From Oceanospirillaceae bacterium UBA2001 (GTDB taxonomy: Bacteria > Pseudomonadota > Gammaproteobacteria > Pseudomonadales > Balneatricaceae), in assembly GCA_002335115.1 (NCBI GenBank), contig DDCR01000168.1:2705-38479 (forward strand): 35,775 bases of DNA, written 5' to 3'. Below the pieces are notes generated by a model. The model was not told where the DNA came from. It saw only the letters and a list, made by a program, of their open reading frames with translations, and did not search any database. Below are positions 8,122-15,808 of the stretch, in pieces. The first letter of the stretch is position 1. Every line of letters starts with the position of its first letter. The position numbers and the translations under genes are program-made.

Positions 8122-9321
8122 TTAATCTGCTGCTACCATCTGTTGATTGGTCTGTGCTAAGGTGCCTGCAGAGGGTGGAACGTCTAACGAGGTGACCGGG
8201 AGGGTTCTGCGTAACTGATTGTGAAAGGCGCAGGTCCCTATCTCCAAATTAGACATGATTGCCCCATTAAAGGCACTTGAGCGCATGCCTTCTGCTGACC
8301 ACTTAACAAGTTGTATATCTTCCTCACCTACCATGATGTTAATTTGTCGATTGTACTCTCGTGCACTTTTCATTTTGGGCCGGTCATCTGCAAGCGCATA
8401 GCTGCGTCCAGCCATGGCACTTTTTTGAAAGCCAATGGGGTAAGAGTGATAAATTTCAATTTGATCTGGAAACAGTGTGATCACAAAGCCTGGAAATGTG
8501 GACCAGTAAATCCATTGCCGCTGATGTGAGGGGGGTAGATAACTTTCTGTGGGGAGTGTATTCACATAATCCTGATTAAGTTGAGATTTATGTTTGCCTG
8601 CATCAATATCACCATATGAACGACTCACTTGATCATTCAGTACCTGATCTTCATAACTTCTGCCCACTAAGTCGTAGTAATCTTTATGTCCCATAGGTAC
8701 ATGATATCCCTCGCTATCAATATCGACGATTGACTTCCAATCACAGTTAAATTTCATCGTCCAGGGCTCATTAATTGGCTGCATGTCTTCAATTTTATAG
8801 AGTGAAATCTCTGTTTCGGCCTCTTTAAATGTTTCTGCAATACTCGGGCCACTACCAAAAAATCGGATAAAGATCATACCGTGCCATAGTTCGCATTCGA
8901 TGGGCTTTAACCCCAGTGTAGACTTGTCGATAGCGGGAAATGTTTCGGCCCGAGGGATATTCTTTAGGCGTCCATCAAGATGATAAGACCAGCCATGAAA
9001 AGGGCACACTAATGCATTTCTGCAATGACCTTTATCATTGGGAACCACTCTTGATGCACGATGGTTACAGACATTGTGAAAAGCCCGAACAACACCATCT
9101 TCGCCACGAATAATGAGCGCACGTTCATTAGCCATCTCCACACATTGGTAATCTCCTGTTTCAGCAAGCTCCGAGATATGGCCAGCCCACAACCAGCTTT
9201 TCAAGAAAACACTATTGATTTCTAGTTCCGTTAGTTCAGCGTTATTGTAAGTCCACGCGGGTAAGCCTTGGCGACCATTTTTGGCTTGTGCATAGACACT
9301 TTCTGGACTCTTAAATTTCAT
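8122..9321 (-). CDS. Rieske non-heme iron oxygenase, alpha subunit (candidate quaternary-amine N-demethylase)
   Basis: This 399-residue protein has an N-terminal Rieske 2Fe-2S domain with the ligand set Cys85-x-His87 and Cys106-x2-His109 (CNHRAS and CPFHGWSYH). The C-terminal catalytic domain shows the iron site DSEGYHVPMGH near residues 205-215. Relatives include glycine-betaine (GbcA), stachydrine (Stc2) and carnitine (CntA) oxygenases, as well as aromatic-ring oxygenases. The neighbourhood (amine flavoproteins, BetI-like regulator, cationic-substrate importer) favours a quaternary-amine substrate. No ferredoxin/reductase partner gene is in the window, so electrons must come from elsewhere. 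CGGAG precedes ATG 9321. It lies 26 bases after the aminotransferase in one operon. Confidence 0.88.
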   Translation of the reverse strand: MKFKSPESVYAQAKNGRQGLPAWTYNNAELTELEINSVFLKSWLWAGHISELAETGDYQCVEMANERALIIRGEDGVVRAFHNVCNHRASRVVPNDKGHCRNALVCPFHGWSYHLDGRLKNIPRAETFPAIDKSTLGLKPIECELWHGMIFIRFFGSGPSIAETFKEAETEISLYKIEDMQPINEPWTMKFNCDWKSIVDIDSEGYHVPMGHKDYYDLVGRSYEDQVLNDQVSRSYGDIDAGKHKSQLNQDYVNTLPTESYLPPSHQRQWIYWSTFPGFVITLFPDQIEIYHSYPIGFQKSAMAGRSYALADDRPKMKSAREYNRQINIMVGEEDIQLVKWSAEGMRSSAFNGAIMSNLEIGTCAFHNQLRRTLPVTSLDVPPSAGTLAQTNQQMVAAD

Positions 9322-9347
9322 TGTTAACGCTCCGAAAATACACCCAC

Positions 9348-10730
9348 TTAAAGGCTTTTAAAGGTCCCGTCAGCGATGCAATCCTGCATGGCTAACGCTA
9401 CGCCTTTGTAAAGAATATCGACTAAATCATCGACCTGTGCTTTGGTAATAATCAGTGGGGGCGATAAAACACACATATTGGCGAGTGGTCGCACAATTAA
9501 GCCCATGGCTTGGCAATGTTGGTCAATGCGATCCCCAATTTCATAGTCCATTTCTAAGTCGTCTGCCCCCCTAGTGAGTTCGCATTCAACACAGGCCATT
9601 AGGCCCAGCCCACGGACATCTCGAACAATGGGAATATCATAAAGTGATTTAATTCTTTGTTGGAAATAAGCACCGACTTCGCGCGCATTTTCGCATAGTT
9701 TTTCACGCTTTATTATTTCCAGATTTTTTAATCCAGCTGCAGCGGCCACTGGATGTCCAGAATAAGTAAAACCATTGGAAAATATAGCGCTCTCAAGGTC
9801 TGGGTTATTGAATTCATTGAGTAGTCGGTCTGAAACTAAAAAAGCCCCCATAGGGATGTAAGCCGAAGTCAAGCCTTTGGCCGTGGTGATAATATCAGGC
9901 ACAATATCAAACACAGCCTCGGAGGCAAAAATATGCCCAAGTCTGCCAAAGGAAGTAACAACTTCATCGGATATATAAAGCACGTCATATTGATGGCATA
10001 CGTCAAGGCAACGCTTGTGATAACCCGTGGGTGGAACAATGACGCCACCAGAAGCCAGAATCGGTTCCGCCACAAAAACGGCGACCTTGTCTGCTCCCAG
10101 TTCAAGAATTTTGTTTTCTAGGTCGGCAACACATTGATCGAGAAAATCTGCGTCAGTCATCTGCTCTGGTTTCAACAACGGGTGTGGTGCGGGTATGTGG
10201 TGCACAAGGTCGGTCGCAAAATCCAGATAGTTTTTATCTCGCTCCTTGCCAGACACACTTGCAGACAGGTAAGTACTGCCATGATAGCCCTTTAACCGAG
10301 AAATGATTTTTTTCTTCTCAGGTTTGCCCCGATAATTATTATAAAACTGGACAAAGCGTAAAGCTGAATCAACGGCTGTTGATCCGCACGTGGTGAGAAA
10401 TGCGTGGTTAAGATCACCCGGTGCTTCAGCTGCAAGTGCTTGACTAAATTGCGCGGCTGGGCTGGTGGCCATCGACCATGGCGAAGTGAATGGTAACTGC
10501 ATAACCTGATCATAAATGGCCTGTGCCATTTCCTTGCGACCATGCCCAATATTAACGCACCACATGCCTGAAGGACCGTCTATTGAGCGATTACCCTGAC
10601 TATCGTAAATATAAATCCCATCGCCTTTCTCAACCACAGTGCGTTGATTATTGCCCAAGTTTTGGAAGTTATCCCATGGGTGGATAAATAGATTGTCCTG
10701 TTTTTGAACCTGCGAAGTAGGGTTATTCAT
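9348..10730 (-). CDS. Class III (omega) aminotransferase, PLP-dependent
   Basis: This 460-residue fold-type I aminotransferase has the PLP lysine at residue 285 (TTAKGLTSAY), the cofactor aspartate at 255 (SDEVVTSFGR) and the phosphate-binding CGSTAVDSA segment near 115. Class III members move amino groups from terminal primary amines such as putrescine, beta-alanine, GABA or taurine to a keto acid. It is the first gene of the leftward arm. CTGGAG lies 7 bases before ATG 10730, and the promoter region is shared with the tetR-type gene. In context it could act on the primary amine left after N-demethylation. The specificity is not readable from the sequence. Confidence 0.9.
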   Translation of the reverse strand: MNNPTSQVQKQDNLFIHPWDNFQNLGNNQRTVVEKGDGIYIYDSQGNRSIDGPSGMWCVNIGHGRKEMAQAIYDQVMQLPFTSPWSMATSPAAQFSQALAAEAPGDLNHAFLTTCGSTAVDSALRFVQFYNNYRGKPEKKKIISRLKGYHGSTYLSASVSGKERDKNYLDFATDLVHHIPAPHPLLKPEQMTDADFLDQCVADLENKILELGADKVAVFVAEPILASGGVIVPPTGYHKRCLDVCHQYDVLYISDEVVTSFGRLGHIFASEAVFDIVPDIITTAKGLTSAYIPMGAFLVSDRLLNEFNNPDLESAIFSNGFTYSGHPVAAAAGLKNLEIIKREKLCENAREVGAYFQQRIKSLYDIPIVRDVRGLGLMACVECELTRGADDLEMDYEIGDRIDQHCQAMGLIVRPLANMCVLSPPLIITKAQVDDLVDILYKGVALAMQDCIADGTFKSL

Positions 10731-10782
10731 AGATCTCCAGGAGCCAGTTCATTGGTCTAAGTTACGCTTATTACTATCACTT

Positions 10783-10800
10783 ACTGAGTAAATACTCAGT
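10783..10800. promoter_or_regulatory. Palindromic operator in the divergent promoter region
   Basis: ACTGAGTA-AA-TACTCAGT is a perfect 8-2-8 inverted repeat between the divergent aminotransferase (start 10730) and TetR-family gene (start 10871). On the minus strand, a -35-like TTGACT (revcomp of 10798-10803) overlaps the palindrome. On the plus strand the palindrome is just upstream of the tetR promoter. Size and symmetry suit a TetR-family dimer, so the adjacent regulator is the likely ligand-controlled repressor of both arms. Confidence 0.65.
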
Positions 10801-10810
10801 CAATTTATAC

Positions 10811-10839
10811 TGGACAAAACTTTATTTGTCAATAATAAT
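10811..10839 (+). promoter_or_regulatory. Sigma-70-like promoter of the TetR-family gene
   Basis: TGGACA (10811-10816), a 17-base spacer and AATAAT (10834-10839) form a reasonable sigma-70 promoter 32 bases before the regulator's start codon. Ten bases separate the palindromic operator from the -35 box, close enough for autoregulation. This is a prediction from consensus only. Confidence 0.45.
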
Positions 10840-10870
10840 GAAGTCATAAAGTGTTCCATAAGGAGCGTCA

Positions 10871-11545
10871 ATGGACGTTGCGCTAGTCCAAAAAAGCCAC
10901 CAGTCACACCGAAGTAGAGCGGTTCAATCACTACTTCGAAAGCAACAGTTAATTGGTTCTACCATTGAATGTATAGACCAGTTTGGCTTGTCACAAACGA
11001 CCATAGCCAAGATAGCTCTGCATGCAGGAGTATCGCAGGGGGTGGTTATCTTTCACTTCCAAACTAAGGAACTGTTGCTTGAGCAGGTCCTGCGGTTTTT
11101 GTCCAAGGCCTACACTGACAACTGGAAATCGGCGATTGCTTTAGCCGGAGAGGCCCCTATTGATCAATTGTGTTCAATCGTTTTATCAGCCTTTAGCCCA
11201 GAAGTGTGTAATCGCAAGAATGTGGGAGTGTGGTATGCATTTTGGGGTGCGTCACAATCGAGGCCAACCTACCAAGAAGTCTGTGGTCAAACGGATAGGG
11301 AGTTTTCATCGACATTACTGAGTTTATGCACCCAGTTATGTGTGGGTGTAAAAATGTCGGTGTCAGCGGAAGTCGCTGCCATGGGCATCGAAGGGATGCT
11401 CGATGGTTTGTGGCAAAGTTGCCTGATTGAAGAAAGTAAATTCAGCCCGAAAGAGGCCAATAAAACAGTGTTCGCTTTAATGGAACTTATGTTTCCATTG
11501 GAGAAAAGCACCATAGAGGAGTATAAAGAGTCACTAGTGATGTAA
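10871..11545 (+). CDS. TetR/AcrR-family transcriptional regulator, BetI-like
   Basis: This 224-residue regulator has an N-terminal helix-turn-helix (TIAKIALHAGVSQGVVIFHF, residues 45-64) in the typical TetR position. The C-terminal ligand domain shows the BetI-type segment (WYAFWGASQSRPTYQEV near 123, then GIEGMLDGLW near 173). BetI represses choline/betaine genes and responds to choline, so a quaternary amine is a plausible inducer here. AAGGAG lies 4 bases before ATG 10871. It heads the rightward arm and faces the aminotransferase operon across a palindromic site. Its N-terminus is about 20 residues longer than in BetI. Confidence 0.88.
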   Translation: MDVALVQKSHQSHRSRAVQSLLRKQQLIGSTIECIDQFGLSQTTIAKIALHAGVSQGVVIFHFQTKELLLEQVLRFLSKAYTDNWKSAIALAGEAPIDQLCSIVLSAFSPEVCNRKNVGVWYAFWGASQSRPTYQEVCGQTDREFSSTLLSLCTQLCVGVKMSVSAEVAAMGIEGMLDGLWQSCLIEESKFSPKEANKTVFALMELMFPLEKSTIEEYKESLVM

Positions 11546-11594
11546 AAATAATAAATAGTTTTAATTAATTATTGGACTTGTTACTATGATCATT

Positions 11595-11617
11595 ATTTTG
11601 AACAATGTGTTCAAAAT
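11595..11617. promoter_or_regulatory. Perfect 10-3-10 inverted repeat upstream of the binding-protein gene
   Basis: ATTTTGAACA-ATG-TGTTCAAAAT lies 34 bases before the chosen start of the solute-binding protein. It could be a second operator, unlike the TetR-type palindrome in sequence, or a leader hairpin. It falls inside an open stretch that would extend the binding protein by 22 residues, but that extension would push the signal peptide away from the N-terminus, so I treat this stretch as non-coding leader. Confidence 0.5.
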
Positions 11618-11651
11618 CGTGGACACATTAAACATGCAAATTGGAGAGAAC

Positions 11652-12770
11652 ATGAAATATAAAAACAAAAAGTTCGTTCAACACTTAACAGGTGGAACCA
11701 TAGCCTTGAGTCTTTTGGTAGGTGCATCTGCTGTGCAAGCTGCAGGTGTATTAAATGTAACTAACTGGGCAGAGTATATTGCTGAAGACACCATCGCGAA
11801 TTTTGAAAAAGAATTCGACATTAAGGTGACCTATGATAACTATGATTCAGAAGAATCCATACAGTCAAAATTGCTCGCTGGCAGTTCTGGCTATGATGTG
11901 GTGAGTCACTCAAGTAGCGCAGTTGCAAGGTTACTTCCTGCCAATATTCTGCAAAAGCTAGATAAATCCAAACTGCCGAATCTCAAACATATAATGGATA
12001 GCCTTGATCAGCAAATGGATTCTAATATAGACCCAGGTAACCATTATTTCACACCTTATATGTGGGGCACACACGGTGTTACCTATAATAAGGCATTGGT
12101 TTTAGAAACTTACCCAGATGCCCCCATTGGATCAATGGATATGGTTTTTGATCCAGTACATATGGAAAAACTGGCAAAGTGTGGCGTAGCCTTTTTAGAC
12201 TCGCCTACAGACATCCTGCCCATGGCGTTGGCACATATGGGACTAGACCCCTATTCAGCAAGCAAGGCGGACTATGCCGCTGCTGAAGAAATGTTGTCTG
12301 CCATTCGACCTTACGTCAAAACCTTCGACAATTACGCCTATAATCAAATGCCACTGAAAGAGTTTTGTATTGCAGTGACCTGGGGACCAGATGGTTTATT
12401 AGCCATGTCCGGTGCCGAAGAAGCAGACACAGGTGTCGTGCTTGAGTTTTTTGTACCACCAGGAAACGGTAAGGCGATGTTGTGGATTGACGGTTTGGTG
12501 ATTCCATCAGATGCGAAGAATGTTGAAAATGCTCACTTGTTCATCAACTATATGATGCGCCCTGAAGTGGCGGCAGCTAATAGTAATTACACTTGGTATG
12601 CCAGTGGCAACAAGAGTGCCTTTGACTTGATTGATCCAGCAGTGACAGGTAGCCCAGCAGCTTACCCTACTGCTGAATCAGTGGCGCAAATGTACACCTA
12701 CAAAGCGATCCCAAGAAAAATACAGAAAGCACGGACTCGTGCTTGGACAAAGTTTAAATCTGGCCAATAA
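11652..12770 (+). CDS. Periplasmic substrate-binding protein of a polyamine-type ABC importer (PotD/PotF-like)
   Basis: This 372-residue protein has a signal peptide: a basic start MKYKNKK, a hydrophobic core and a cleavage site near VQAAG (about residue 30). The mature part follows PotF closely: NWAEYIAEDTIANFEKEFDI, then AGSSGYDVV, PYMWGTHGVTYN and a C-terminal RTRAWTKFKSGQ. PotF has NWSDYI where this protein has NWAEYI, and its sugar-like central region differs (VTWGPDG, LWIDGLVIP). The cationic ligand may therefore not be putrescine. ATG 11652 is chosen over an upstream in-frame ATG because GGAGAG precedes it and it begins the signal peptide. It is followed by an 11-bp stem-loop and the ATPase gene. 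Confidence 0.92.
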   Translation: MKYKNKKFVQHLTGGTIALSLLVGASAVQAAGVLNVTNWAEYIAEDTIANFEKEFDIKVTYDNYDSEESIQSKLLAGSSGYDVVSHSSSAVARLLPANILQKLDKSKLPNLKHIMDSLDQQMDSNIDPGNHYFTPYMWGTHGVTYNKALVLETYPDAPIGSMDMVFDPVHMEKLAKCGVAFLDSPTDILPMALAHMGLDPYSASKADYAAAEEMLSAIRPYVKTFDNYAYNQMPLKEFCIAVTWGPDGLLAMSGAEEADTGVVLEFFVPPGNGKAMLWIDGLVIPSDAKNVENAHLFINYMMRPEVAAANSNYTWYASGNKSAFDLIDPAVTGSPAAYPTAESVAQMYTYKAIPRKIQKARTRAWTKFKSGQ

Positions 12771-12784
12771 TATCGCAAGCCTTG

Positions 12785-12811
12785 CAGTTACCGTTTCTCG
12801 AACGGTAACTG
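12785..12811 (+). promoter_or_regulatory. Intercistronic stem-loop between binding protein and ATPase genes
   Basis: A perfect 11-bp stem (CAGTTACCGTT / AACGGTAACTG) closes a five-base loop, TCTCG, 14 bases after the binding-protein stop. No T-run follows. Such hairpins often protect the upstream mRNA, or partly terminate transcription, so that the binding protein is made in excess over the membrane parts. The role here is inferred from position. Confidence 0.7.
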
Positions 12812-12854
12812 TCTGGCCTGTGACCTATTAAATATCAGCCACTGGATTTTCACG

Positions 12855-13997
12855 ATGTCACAACAAACTAATGATTCTCATAGACCTTGGCTCGATGGTG
12901 ACGCTGAGCCATTTATTAAAATTCGCAATGTTACTAAAAAATTTGGCGAATTCACTGCAGTAGACAATATTGATCTTGATATTTATAAAGGTGAACTATT
13001 TTCCTTACTGGGTGGGTCTGGTTGTGGAAAAACAACCTTATTGCGCATGCTAGCTGGATTTGAACCTCCATCAAGTGGCACTATTTATATCGACGGTGTT
13101 GATATGACTGATGTACCTCCCTATGCTCGCCCGATCAATATGATGTTTCAATCTTATGCTCTATTCCCGCACATGACGGTTGAACAAAATGTTGCCTATG
13201 GACTTAAACGCGATAAAATTTCAAAGGACGAAATTACACGGCGTGTTGATGAAATTCTCAGCATGGTTGAATTATCAGATTTTATTAAGCGCAAACCCCA
13301 TCAGCTTTCAGGTGGGCAGCGGCAACGGGTGGCCCTTGCTCGTGCTCTGGTTAAACGGCCGAAAGTACTTTTACTCGATGAACCCCTCGGAGCATTAGAC
13401 AAACGCTTAAGGGAGCAGACGCAATTTGAGTTGATCAATATTCAAGATGACCTCGGCGTGACCTTCGTCGTTGTGACCCATGATCAGGAAGAAGCCATGA
13501 CCTTGTCGACTCGCATGGCGATGATGGATGCAGGTAAGTTCCAGCAAATTGGTACCCCAGCAGAAGTGTATGAGTACCCTGAATCACGATTGGTGGCCAA
13601 CTTCATTGGTTCAGCAAATATGTTTGAGGGACGGGTTAGCCAGAGTGGTCCTGATCATGTGATTGTTGCCAGTAAAGCGTTAGGTGTCGAGTTTAATACT
13701 GAGCACACTAATTCAATCATCGAGGGAACAAAAGTCTGGATCGCAGTGCGCCCAGAAAAAATTACCCTATCAAAAATGCCTTTGGATGCGATCACTAACC
13801 AGCTTAAAGGAGTTGTCGTTGATATTGGCTACAATGGTAAAACCTCCACCTATCGAATACGTATTAGTAACGATCAAATTATTGAAGTGAGCGTGCCAAG
13901 CCAAAAGCGCCCAAAGGGTGATCGACAATTAATAGACTGGGATGAAGAAATTTATCTGAACTGGGACCAATCTAATGCCGTGGTGCTGATGAAATGA
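12855..13997 (+). CDS. ABC importer ATP-binding protein, PotA-like
   Basis: This 380-residue ATPase powers the polyamine-type importer encoded around it. Walker A is GGSGCGKT (53-60), the Q-loop lies in MMFQSYALFPHMTV near 100, the signature is LSGGQRQRVALARAL near 155, Walker B is LLLDEPLGALD near 175 and the H-loop is VTHDQEEAMT near 209. The C-terminal third is a TOBE-type regulatory domain, as in PotA. Its stop overlaps the next gene's start (ATGA at 13994-13997), so translation is probably coupled. The Shine-Dalgarno is weak (CTGGA). Confidence 0.93.
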   Translation: MSQQTNDSHRPWLDGDAEPFIKIRNVTKKFGEFTAVDNIDLDIYKGELFSLLGGSGCGKTTLLRMLAGFEPPSSGTIYIDGVDMTDVPPYARPINMMFQSYALFPHMTVEQNVAYGLKRDKISKDEITRRVDEILSMVELSDFIKRKPHQLSGGQRQRVALARALVKRPKVLLLDEPLGALDKRLREQTQFELINIQDDLGVTFVVVTHDQEEAMTLSTRMAMMDAGKFQQIGTPAEVYEYPESRLVANFIGSANMFEGRVSQSGPDHVIVASKALGVEFNTEHTNSIIEGTKVWIAVRPEKITLSKMPLDAITNQLKGVVVDIGYNGKTSTYRIRISNDQIIEVSVPSQKRPKGDRQLIDWDEEIYLNWDQSNAVVLMK

Positions 13998-14953
13998 ACC
14001 CAGTGAATCATGCCAATCATTCAGCGGGGCCATTAGTCAACCGATTGCTATTACGCTTGGTGGAACTCTTGCAGTCGCGCTGGAAGGTGATTGTTGTTGG
14101 TATTCCCTTTTTCTGGCTACTGTTGTTTTTTTTGGCACCATTTATTATTGTGATTAAGGTCAGTCTTGCTGAATCAATAATTGCAAGCCCACCTTTTTCG
14201 CCGTTGTATGAACGAGCTGAAGATGGTGCGCTCAGCATTAGAGTAATTTTTGAAAACTATAGCTATCTTTGGGAAGATGATCTTTACATAAATAGCTATA
14301 TTAATTCGGTCAAGATAGCGTCGGTATCAACTGTGTGTTGCTTACTTATCGGCTACCCGATGGCCTATTGCATTGCCCGTTCTAACCCAACCACCAAAAA
14401 TATCTTGTTAATGTTGGTCATTTTACCATTTTGGACATCATTTCTTTTGCGAGTCTATGCATGGATGGGTTTGCTAGCAGATCAAGGGACAATTAACAGC
14501 CTCCTAATTTGGCTGGGTGTCATTGATGAACCGATTCGGATGCTCTATTCAGAATTGGCCGTTTATATTGGCATTGTGTATTCCTACCTACCATTTATGA
14601 TCTTACCTTTGTATGCGAATATGGAAAAGCTTGATGTAACCCTTGACGAGGCGGCCGCAGATTTGGGTGCTAAACCTACCATCGCATTTCTTACAGTAAC
14701 TCTGCCGTTAACCTTGCCCGGTATTATTGCCGGTTCTTTGTTAGTGTTTATTCCAGCAACTGGTGAATTTGTTATTCCAGATTTATTAGGTGGTGGAAAT
14801 GTGTTGATGATTGGTCGGATTCTTTCAGATGAATTTAACGCCAATAGCGATTGGCCGTTAGCCTCTGCTGTGGCCATTGTGTTGCTCATCGTTTTGGTAT
14901 TGCCGATGGTGCTATATCAACGGATTCAGGCACGTGAACGGGGTAATCTATGA
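13994..14953 (+). CDS. ABC importer permease, PotB-like
   Basis: This 319-residue inner-membrane protein has about six transmembrane segments. The first is at residues 36-56 (GIPFFWLLLFFLAPFIIVI), and a large periplasmic loop follows before the transport core. The cytoplasmic EAA loop, which contacts the ATPase, reads LDEAAADLGAKPTIAFLTVTLP near residue 216. It overlaps the ATPase gene upstream and the partner permease downstream by 4 bases each, so the three are one translationally coupled set. Confidence 0.92.
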   Translation: MNPVNHANHSAGPLVNRLLLRLVELLQSRWKVIVVGIPFFWLLLFFLAPFIIVIKVSLAESIIASPPFSPLYERAEDGALSIRVIFENYSYLWEDDLYINSYINSVKIASVSTVCCLLIGYPMAYCIARSNPTTKNILLMLVILPFWTSFLLRVYAWMGLLADQGTINSLLIWLGVIDEPIRMLYSELAVYIGIVYSYLPFMILPLYANMEKLDVTLDEAAADLGAKPTIAFLTVTLPLTLPGIIAGSLLVFIPATGEFVIPDLLGGGNVLMIGRILSDEFNANSDWPLASAVAIVLLIVLVLPMVLYQRIQARERGNL

Positions 14954-15774
14954 AGCAGCGCCGCTCAACATTTGTCCTGTCGATGCTGTGCTTTGGTTTA
15001 GCATTTCTTTACATTCCCATGATTTTGCTGATTATTTATTCGTTTAACTATTCAAAACTTGTGCCTGTATGGGGTGGTTTTTCAACGCGTTGGTATACCG
15101 TATTGTTTGAAAGTGAAGAGATGTGGGCTGCGTTAGGTTTAAGCTTACGCATCGCCTTGGTTAATGCGACGTTTGCGATGATACTGGGAACGCTTGCTGG
15201 TATTGCCTTGGTGCGTTTTGGACGGTTTCGAGGGCGTACACTATTTACAGGCTTGATTACGGCACCATTGGTGATGCCTGAAGTAATCACGGGTTTGTCA
15301 TTGCTGCTGCTCTTTATTGCTTTAAGTCATGCATTTGGCTGGCCACAGCGAGGCTTTACCACCATCACCATTGCTCACATAACCTTTTCCATGGCCTATG
15401 TTGCGGTTATTATTCAGTCGCGACTCTCTGGCATGGGTACTGATTTAGAGGATGCCGCCCAGGATCTAGGTGCTCGGCCTTTAAGAGTTATGTTTGACAT
15501 TACACTGCCACTATTGGCCCCCGGCATGGTTGCAGGATGGCTATTGGCATTTACACTATCAATTGATGACTTAATTATTGCCAGTTTTGTGTCTGGGCCT
15601 GGGTCCAATACTCTGCCTATGCTCATTTACTCACGGGTAAAAGTAGGTTTGCGTCCTGATATTAATGCACTGGCAACGATTATGATTGTGATGGTCAGCA
15701 TTGGCGTATTACTCGCATGTTGGTTAATGATCCGTCAAAAGCATTTGCTGGAGCGTGATGCGAACACTAAGTAA
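14950..15774 (+). CDS. ABC importer permease, PotC-like
   Basis: This 274-residue second permease has an N-terminal membrane segment (LCFGLAFLYIPMILLIIYSF), about six spans in total, and the EAA loop LEDAAQDLGARPLRVMFDITL near residue 164. The SFNYSK/W-G-G-FS segment near 30 is typical of PotC. It completes the importer formed by the three preceding genes and is followed 34 bases later by the second flavoprotein gene of the same arm. Confidence 0.92.
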   Translation: MKQRRSTFVLSMLCFGLAFLYIPMILLIIYSFNYSKLVPVWGGFSTRWYTVLFESEEMWAALGLSLRIALVNATFAMILGTLAGIALVRFGRFRGRTLFTGLITAPLVMPEVITGLSLLLLFIALSHAFGWPQRGFTTITIAHITFSMAYVAVIIQSRLSGMGTDLEDAAQDLGARPLRVMFDITLPLLAPGMVAGWLLAFTLSIDDLIIASFVSGPGSNTLPMLIYSRVKVGLRPDINALATIMIVMVSIGVLLACWLMIRQKHLLERDANTK

Positions 15775-15808
15775 AGTAATCAAAATTAATTGCCATGGGG
15801 CAAAGTAA

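Noticed and set aside
11586..11651. A 22-residue N-terminal extension of the binding protein
   Set aside because: It would bury the signal peptide, it contains the 10-3-10 palindrome, and GGAGAG precedes the internal ATG 11652.
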